From an uncultured bacterium (lineage in GTDB: Bacteria > Cyanobacteriota > Vampirovibrionia > Gastranaerophilales > Gastranaerophilaceae): 64,000 nt of DNA. How positions within the stretch are numbered: the first letter of the stretch is position 1; each line of letters starts with the position of its first letter. The translations under genes were made by a program, and so were the position numbers. Shown here piece by piece: positions 59,238-64,000 of this stretch. Below the pieces are notes generated by a model. It was not told where the DNA came from. It ran no database searches and worked only from the letters and a program-made list of their open reading frames with translations. The stretch is from the NCBI GenBank assembly GCA_949286705.1, contig CASEDF010000004.1, positions 1-64,000 on the forward strand, written 5' to 3'.

Positions 59238-59714
59238 CTACTCAAGATCTTCCTTTTCGGTGACGAGTTCCGTCATATTTTTCCAGTTTGTGCAGAGTTC
59301 TTCGGGCTTAAAGTATATTGCAATTTCGCGCGCGGCACTTTCCGGACAATCTGAACCGTGGACAGAATTGTATTCTTTCAACTGTGCAAAATCAGCGCGG
59401 ATAGTGCCGACCTGAGCTTCCGCAGGATCTGTTGCACCCATAAGCTGACGCGCACCTTTGATTACGTTATACCCTTGCAAAACCATTGCAACAATCGGAC
59501 CGCTCTGGATGTATTTGATAAGTCTGTCATAAAACGGTTTGCCAAAGTGTTCGGCATAATGCTGAGCAGCCTGTTCTTTACTAACCATAAGCATCTTTAA
59601 GCCGATAATTTTATACCCTTTATCTTCAAATCTTTTTATGATTGTGCTTGTAAGCCCTCTGATTACCGCATCCGGCTTAATCGCTATAAATGTTCTCTCT
59701 TCAGTATGTCCCAT
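59238..59714 (-). CDS. ndk: Nucleoside diphosphate kinase
   Basis: Ndk balances nucleoside triphosphates through a phosphohistidine. The 158 residues include FIAIKPDAVIRG (9-20) and the catalytic H119 in NSVHGSDCPESAAREI. A C-terminal extension of about 15 residues (ending TEKEDLE) goes beyond the typical 140-150. GGAGGAAAAA precedes the ATG. It heads the ndk-tgt pair. Confidence 0.95.
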   Translation of the reverse strand: MGHTEERTFIAIKPDAVIRGLTSTIIKRFEDKGYKIIGLKMLMVSKEQAAQHYAEHFGKPFYDRLIKYIQSGPIVAMVLQGYNVIKGARQLMGATDPAEAQVGTIRADFAQLKEYNSVHGSDCPESAAREIAIYFKPEELCTNWKNMTELVTEKEDLE

Positions 59715-59762
59715 GTTTTTTCCTCCATATAGAGCTATAATAGCATAAATCCCCGAAAAAAG

Positions 59763-61109
59763 CTAATATTCTTCCGCAATTCTCACAAAATCAAGGTTTT
59801 TCTTCATATCGTTTATGTATTTTCTCAAAATTATAAGCATTATTGTACAAAGAATAATTGCCGCACTTACAAGCCCGTACCAGAAGCCCATGATATTCAT
59901 ATTGTATTTAAACGCAAGCGTATATCCTACAGGTATTGAAATCAGCCAGTATCCGATAAAATTCGCAATCATAACGATTTTGGTCTTTTTCATGCCCTTG
60001 AATATTCCGGCAAGCGACACCTGCAGCCCGTCAAACACCTGAAACAGAGCCAGTACATACAAAACAGGCACGCTGATATCAACGAGCTTGCTGTCAGATG
60101 TAAACAATCCGACAAGAAAACCCGGAAAACTTGCAAAAATAATTGAACTGCAAGCCATAAACCCGACCGCCATTCCCAGACCTATATAAGCGTAACGTCG
60201 AAGCTCCATAAGGTTTTGCGCGCCGTTTGCAAACCCGACTTTTACCGCAATCGCATTTGATATGGCAAGCGGCACCATAAAAGATACCGTTGTCAAAGTG
60301 CACACCAAATTCTGCGCAGCTGCATAAACCCCTGACACACGTCCCATAATTACCGCAACGCAATTAAACGCAACAAATTCAATCAAAATCGCAATTGATA
60401 TGGGCATACCGATTTTCAAAAGCCCCCTGAAATATTCCCTGTCATCTCTGTAATTGCGAAATTTCATCAGCTTAAAACAATACCACAACAGCACAAATCC
60501 CATAAAATATCTTACGGTAAAACTTGCAATAGCAAGCCCTATTGCACCCAAAGACGGTATCGGACCCCAGCCGAACACGAGTATTGCGTTCAATGCAAGG
60601 TTCAAAAATACCGAAAACACAGTCACAACGTTCGGCAAAAATACAATTTCAAACGCCTGCAAAAATTCCTTCAACGCAGCATGCAAATACGCCCCGAAAG
60701 TCGAAAACGCAGTTATAATCATATATTCCTTAATCGGCTTTACAAGCTGCGGTTCAAAATTCAAATAATCAATCAGCGGCACGCACAACAAAACGCCAAT
60801 CATCATTATGACAGCCAAAATCATCGCAAATCTGATTGTCGGGTAAAAATACTTTTTAGCGGAGTGCTTTTCGCCCCTATAGTTTGACAAAAGCGGCGAA
60901 ACACTTGCAATTAAACCGATTCCGAAAGTCATAATACAATTGGAAATAGCTGTTGCAATGGAAATCGCCGCGAGAGTGTCCGTCGAATGACGTCCCGCAA
61001 TCAAAACATCTCCCGCACCTATCATAATAAAGCCCAAATTCCCCATTATAATGGGCAGGGCAATATGTAACAGCTCTTTTGCATAATGTTTAAAATCGGA
61101 TAAACGCAT
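59763..61109 (-). CDS. MATE family efflux transporter
   Basis: A 12-helix membrane antiporter exporting drugs or metabolites in exchange for Na+ or H+. The 448 residues form two six-helix bundles (about 15-220 and 235-435), with the N-lobe ALPIIMGNLGFIMIGAGDVLIAGR and C-lobe GMPISIAILIEFVAFNCVAVIMG. The substrate is not readable. There is no ribosome site of good quality and the gene stands alone, ending about 50 bp from the ndk start. Confidence 0.9.
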   Translation of the reverse strand: MRLSDFKHYAKELLHIALPIIMGNLGFIMIGAGDVLIAGRHSTDTLAAISIATAISNCIMTFGIGLIASVSPLLSNYRGEKHSAKKYFYPTIRFAMILAVIMMIGVLLCVPLIDYLNFEPQLVKPIKEYMIITAFSTFGAYLHAALKEFLQAFEIVFLPNVVTVFSVFLNLALNAILVFGWGPIPSLGAIGLAIASFTVRYFMGFVLLWYCFKLMKFRNYRDDREYFRGLLKIGMPISIAILIEFVAFNCVAVIMGRVSGVYAAAQNLVCTLTTVSFMVPLAISNAIAVKVGFANGAQNLMELRRYAYIGLGMAVGFMACSSIIFASFPGFLVGLFTSDSKLVDISVPVLYVLALFQVFDGLQVSLAGIFKGMKKTKIVMIANFIGYWLISIPVGYTLAFKYNMNIMGFWYGLVSAAIILCTIMLIILRKYINDMKKNLDFVRIAEEY

Positions 61110-61137
61110 GACTATATAGTAACATGAAAAAATAATT

Positions 61138-61455
61138 CTATCTCATAGACTTAATTAATCTGAAAATAGTTGTTATATCGTGAGAAGGTAAATATTCCAA
61201 ATTTTCAACAATATATTTTTTCATATTTTCATCAGTTAAATCAATATGTTCAAAGTCAAATAATTCGGGTAAAGATACTTTTAATGCACCGGCAATTCTG
61301 CCAAGACTTTGTGTCGGGAAATTATACCCGCATTCAATTTTACTAACAGTTTTTTTATCAATACCTACAATATCAGCTAATTTCTGCTGAGAAATTCCCA
61401 GAAAACTTCTTAATTCTTTTATTCTACGACCAAGATGACTTTTAATTTCTTTCAT
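61138..61455 (-). CDS. XRE family HTH transcriptional regulator (105 aa)
   Basis: HTH of the Cro/CI type (about 8-65; LGISQQKLADIVGIDKKTVSKIECGYNFP) plus a C-terminal helical tail (DENMKKYIVENLEYLPSHDITTIFRLIKSMR). Layout and sequence match the regulators at 37141 and 62213. TTAATAT lies directly before the ATG without a ribosome site, so the mRNA may be leaderless. It is divergent from the LuxR-like gene at 61573, which may be a target. Confidence 0.85.
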   Translation of the reverse strand: MKEIKSHLGRRIKELRSFLGISQQKLADIVGIDKKTVSKIECGYNFPTQSLGRIAGALKVSLPELFDFEHIDLTDENMKKYIVENLEYLPSHDITTIFRLIKSMR

Positions 61456-61572
61456 ATATTAAGATTACTTCATAAAACAAATAAATTAAACTGATTAATT
61501 GGAGATTTTATATTGATTATTCTCTTTTTTTGTAATAACATATAATAAAAATTAACAATATGGAGGTAAAGA

Positions 61573-62034
61573 ATGGAAATAAACAAAAGCCAAATGGAGT
61601 TGATATTAGAGTTAATGCAAGGCAAAACGCTCAATGAAATAGCGGAAACACTGAATACAACATATAACAACATACAAAAACGCACAAATAATTTGTACAA
61701 AAAATTCAATGTCAAAAATCGAAAAGATTTATCTACAGCATTACTGCAGCAAAATATAATAACCTCCACACAAATAACAAAAAATTTTCGTAAACGATTT
61801 AAAACAAAAATTGAGGACACACCGATTTCAGAAGAAATTGAAGAACTTACAAAACAAGAGCTTCAATATTTATTTCTTGCATCACGTTCAAAAACCAAAA
61901 AAGATATTATGAGTATTATGAATTTACGTAACATGCATGAGTGCAATTACATTCAGGCCTGCATTTGCAGAAAATTAAACGCACTAAACATGATAAATGC
62001 GCTCTTTATTGCAGGTAAATTAAACCTTGTTTAA
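61573..62034 (+). CDS. Protein with two LuxR-type HTH segments
   Basis: The 153 residues carry no receiver or ligand domain. Residues about 5-60 (LILELMQGKTLNEIAETLNTTYNNIQKRTNNLYKKFNVKNR) match a LuxR/GerE HTH. A second, degenerate copy at about 90-150 (LTKQELQYLFLASRSKTKKDIMSIMNL ... ICRKLNALNMINAL) follows after a basic linker. A tandem HTH could bind two half-sites or be a self-contained dimer. TGGAGGT lies 6-7 nt before the ATG. A terminator follows. Function as a DNA-binding regulator is inferred from fold only. Confidence 0.7.
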   Translation: MEINKSQMELILELMQGKTLNEIAETLNTTYNNIQKRTNNLYKKFNVKNRKDLSTALLQQNIITSTQITKNFRKRFKTKIEDTPISEEIEELTKQELQYLFLASRSKTKKDIMSIMNLRNMHECNYIQACICRKLNALNMINALFIAGKLNLV

Positions 62035-62064
62035 TATTACCCGTTTTTCTTAATAATATGTCTT

Positions 62065-62097
62065 GCCTTACTGCTTGTGCAGCAAGGCTTTTCTTTA
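62065..62097 (+). terminator. Terminator after the tandem HTH gene
   Basis: GCCTT-A-CTGC-TTGT-GCAG-C-AAGGC forms a stem of 5 plus 4 bp with one mismatch, followed by TTTTCTTT, about 30 bp after the stop codon. Confidence 0.75.
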
Positions 62098-62212
62098 ATC
62101 AATACGCCCCACAAACTCACCCACTTGTTCTGTTAAAAATACCAATTTAAAGTTCTAATTATATAACTTTGGATTGGTAGTTGCATTTATAAAAATATTA
62201 TAATCTATTGTT

Positions 62213-62527
62213 ATGAGTGAATTTTTAAAAAAATTTGGCAATAACATTAGAAAATATCGTGAAATTAATAATTACAGCCAGGAAAAATTAGCTGAATTAA
62301 TGGATGTTTCACTAACGACAATTAATAACATTGAACGAGGAATATCTTTCATTACTGCAGACAATCTTGTTAAGTTAACAACAATTTTAAAAACGACAAC
62401 AAAAGATTTATTTGATTTTGACGAGACACCTGATGGGAAATATCTTGGAATGATTATTGCAAAAGCTCGACAAATGAATGTTGAACAGCAAAAGCAAATT
62501 TTAAAAATCATGCAGACATTTGAATAA
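62213..62527 (+). CDS. XRE family HTH transcriptional regulator (104 aa)
   Basis: A Cro/CI HTH (about 10-65; YSQEKLAELMDVSLTTINNIERGISF) with a C-terminal helical tail (about 70-104, ending QILKIMQTFE), again the layout of the regulators at 37141 and 61138. TATAAT ends 8 nt before the ATG (62199-62204) and no ribosome site is present. It is convergent with the SNF2 helicase gene; no toxin-like or phage gene accompanies it. Confidence 0.85.
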   Translation: MSEFLKKFGNNIRKYREINNYSQEKLAELMDVSLTTINNIERGISFITADNLVKLTTILKTTTKDLFDFDETPDGKYLGMIIAKARQMNVEQQKQILKIMQTFE

Positions 62528-62580
62528 AGCAGAACATTTTTGTTGGGCAAGTATACTTACCGTCTTCAGGCTTCAGGATT

Positions 62581-62670
62581 ACAGAATAAAACCTTACTGC
62601 CTTAGTATCTTAGTAACTTAGTATCTTTAATTTGAGCTCCTTCGGGCTTCGCCCTCAGGATGACAATAAG
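62581..62670. repeat. Octamer array with GGATGACA segment
   Basis: Plus-strand units TTACTGCC, TTAGTATC, TTAGTAAC, TTAGTATC, TTTA run head to tail (62584-62619) and are followed by a TCCTTCGGGCTTCGCCCTCAGGA-like hairpin and GATGACAATAAG. This is the order seen in the 103-bp units at 21389. The array again lies between convergent genes. Confidence 0.75.
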
Positions 62671-62680
62671 TTATCCCCCT

Positions 62681-64000
62681 TTAGTCCACCGAGAAGATTT
62701 CCTTCAAATCTTCCATAGTAAGCGATTTAGTAATATTTCTGTCAACGGAAATTACGCTGTCAACAAGGTTGCGTTTAATTGTTTTGAGTTTTTGAATTTT
62801 TTCTTCAACAGTATTTTTTGTGATAAGTCTGTAGACAAATACTTTTTTAGTCTGACCGATACGATAAGCACGGTCTGTTGCCTGATCTTCGACCGCGGGG
62901 TTCCACCACGGGTCGTAATGGATTACGTAATCCGCGCCGGTCAAGTTCAAGCCCGTTCCGCCGGCTTTCAAACTGATTAAGAAAATCGGAATTGACGGCG
63001 TTGAATTAAATCTTTCAACAGCAGCCTGACGGTCTTTTGTTTTACCTGTCAGGTATTCGTAATCAATGCCTTCGCGCTCAAGCCAAGCCTTTACGATATC
63101 CAGCATGTCGACAAACTGGCTGAACAAAAGCACTCTGTGACCTTCAGAGATAATTTCTTCCAGCATGGATTTAAGTTTTTCAAATTTACCTGAGGACATA
63201 ATATTTTTAACGTTTTCTTTATCGTAAAGCCGCGGGTGGCAGCAGATTTGACGTAATCTGAGAAGTGCGGAGAAAATCGACAATCTGCTTTTTTCAAGTC
63301 CGTTCTGCTCAATACTTTTGAACAATTCTTCTTTGGTACTGTCAAGAACCTGCAGATAGAAGTCTTTTTGCTCATCCGTAAGTTCACAGTATGCAATGTT
63401 TTCGACCTTATCCGGCAAATCTTTTGCAACATCGCGTTTCATACGTCGCAAAATAAACGGATAAATCTGCAATTTCAGACGTTTTTCAACGGTTTTGTCC
63501 TGACGCTCCATAATCGGGTTAACATATCTGTAATTGAAATCCGCCACGCTGAACAAAAATCCCGGCATCAAAAAGTCGAATACAGACCACAATTCCTCAA
63601 GTTTGTTTTCAATCGGGGTGCCGGAAAGCGCCAGTTTATGCTGGGATTGCAATTTTTTAACCGCCTGAGCAGTCTGCGACATCGCGTTTTTAATATTCTG
63701 AGATTCATCAAGAATTATATATCTGAAATTAATATTTTTCAGTTTTTCAATATCGCGTCTGACAAGTGCATAGCTTGTAATTACAACATCGTAATTCGGA
63801 ATTTCCTTAAACATCTGTTTGCGCTCAATCCCTGCAAGTTTTAAACATGTCAAAGTCGGCGCGAATTTTTGAATTTCAGCTTCCCAGTTAAAAACAACCG
63901 TTGTCGGACAGATAACAAGAGTAGGCATCGGACCGTCCTCTTCTTTTGCCTTCTGAACAGCCGTCAGAGCCTGTAAGGTTTTACCAAGCCCCATGTCGTC
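62681..64000 (-). CDS. SNF2 family DNA-dependent ATPase, 3' part
   Basis: A Swi2/Snf2 helicase-like ATPase cut by the window edge. The visible part, about 440 residues, begins inside motif I (DDMGLGKT, at 64000-63980), then motif II ILDESQ, motif III LALSGTPIEN, and the C-terminal RecA lobe with GGTGLNLTGADYVIHYDPWWNP and DQATDRAYRIGQ (motifs V and VI). It is related to the bacterial RapA/HepA-like group often preceded by SWIM zinc domains, whose N terminus is not visible. The frame is open to the window end. Confidence 0.92.
   Translation of the reverse strand, partial: DDMGLGKTLQALTAVQKAKEEDGPMPTLVICPTTVVFNWEAEIQKFAPTLTCLKLAGIERKQMFKEIPNYDVVITSYALVRRDIEKLKNINFRYIILDESQNIKNAMSQTAQAVKKLQSQHKLALSGTPIENKLEELWSVFDFLMPGFLFSVADFNYRYVNPIMERQDKTVEKRLKLQIYPFILRRMKRDVAKDLPDKVENIAYCELTDEQKDFYLQVLDSTKEELFKSIEQNGLEKSRLSIFSALLRLRQICCHPRLYDKENVKNIMSSGKFEKLKSMLEEIISEGHRVLLFSQFVDMLDIVKAWLEREGIDYEYLTGKTKDRQAAVERFNSTPSIPIFLISLKAGGTGLNLTGADYVIHYDPWWNPAVEDQATDRAYRIGQTKKVFVYRLITKNTVEEKIQKLKTIKRNLVDSVISVDRNITKSLTMEDLKEIFSVD

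Noticed and set aside
61138-62527. Prophage or toxin-antitoxin island around the XRE genes
   Set aside because: No integrase, structural phage gene, toxin-like partner or attachment repeat is seen near the regulators.

Overview
The window looks like a chromosomal segment of an uncultured, non-photosynthetic relative of cyanobacteria, most likely the gut Melainabacteria/Gastranaerophilales. This is inference from four things: low-GC DNA; a threonyl-tRNA synthetase with no TGS domain and a short SSB ending in LLGSKRD, both as in cyanobacteria; a prepilin with an FTLAEILITLG leader; and several orphan proteins (starts such as YVSFNPNVNFK or GLAASQARLL) of a kind I associate with that lineage. 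The organism has an outer membrane (LptA, LptC, TolC, MacAB-type pump) and an anaerobic lifestyle (class III ribonucleotide reductase, rubredoxin, rubrerythrin, flavodiiron protein).

Layout. 1-6000: end of an interspersed repeat, a terminator, membrane pyrophosphatase, a prepilin whose start lies inside an octamer repeat array, a secreted protein and a glutamate synthase small subunit-like protein. 6000-16600: mutS2, an M20 peptidase, a lineage-specific 592-residue protein, a lytic transglycosylase, then mtnP-yggT-trkA-trkH. 16680-21220: a TolC/MacA/MacB-type efflux operon. 21221-21629: a 103-bp tandem duplication rich in octamer repeats. 21630-28425 (minus strand): lptC-lptA-TPR-dprA-topA-aroE, tightly packed. 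28426-28895: nested short repeats. 28896-32176: dapA, secD, secF. 32241-35074 (minus): pdxA-like, a DUF1537 acid-sugar kinase, ssb and an XRE regulator. 35322-38440: thrS, an XRE regulator and a glycosyltransferase interrupted by an in-frame stop. 38424-41624 (minus): an orphan gene, then a peroxide/oxygen defence cluster perR-rubredoxin-rubrerythrin-flavodiiron protein with a Fur/PerR box over the perR promoter. 41759-46767: an M16 protease, small orphan proteins and a highly structured inverted-repeat element (45745-46096). 46912-51350: thioredoxin-like/CcdA, ribH, murQ, gpsA, ricT. 51360-54040 (minus): nrdD-nrdG behind a probable cobalamin riboswitch. 54042-62034: mutS, tgt-ndk, a MATE transporter, an XRE regulator and a protein with two LuxR-like HTH segments. 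62213-64000: another XRE regulator and the 3' part of a SNF2 helicase cut by the window edge.

Most of the window is housekeeping. No CRISPR array, rRNA or tRNA gene, integrase, transposase or prophage was seen. The unusual content is non-coding or regulatory: at least four families of short interspersed repeats (TTAGTATC octamer arrays, the TTACATAAAAACTATTATCGG element, a GTAGGTCGG hairpin, CCCTCTCCC palindromes), a B12 riboswitch on a B12-independent reductase, and several genes whose -10 box lies 5-9 nt before the start codon, suggesting leaderless mRNAs. I did not find a clearly new multi-gene system; the repeat families are the best candidates for something undescribed.
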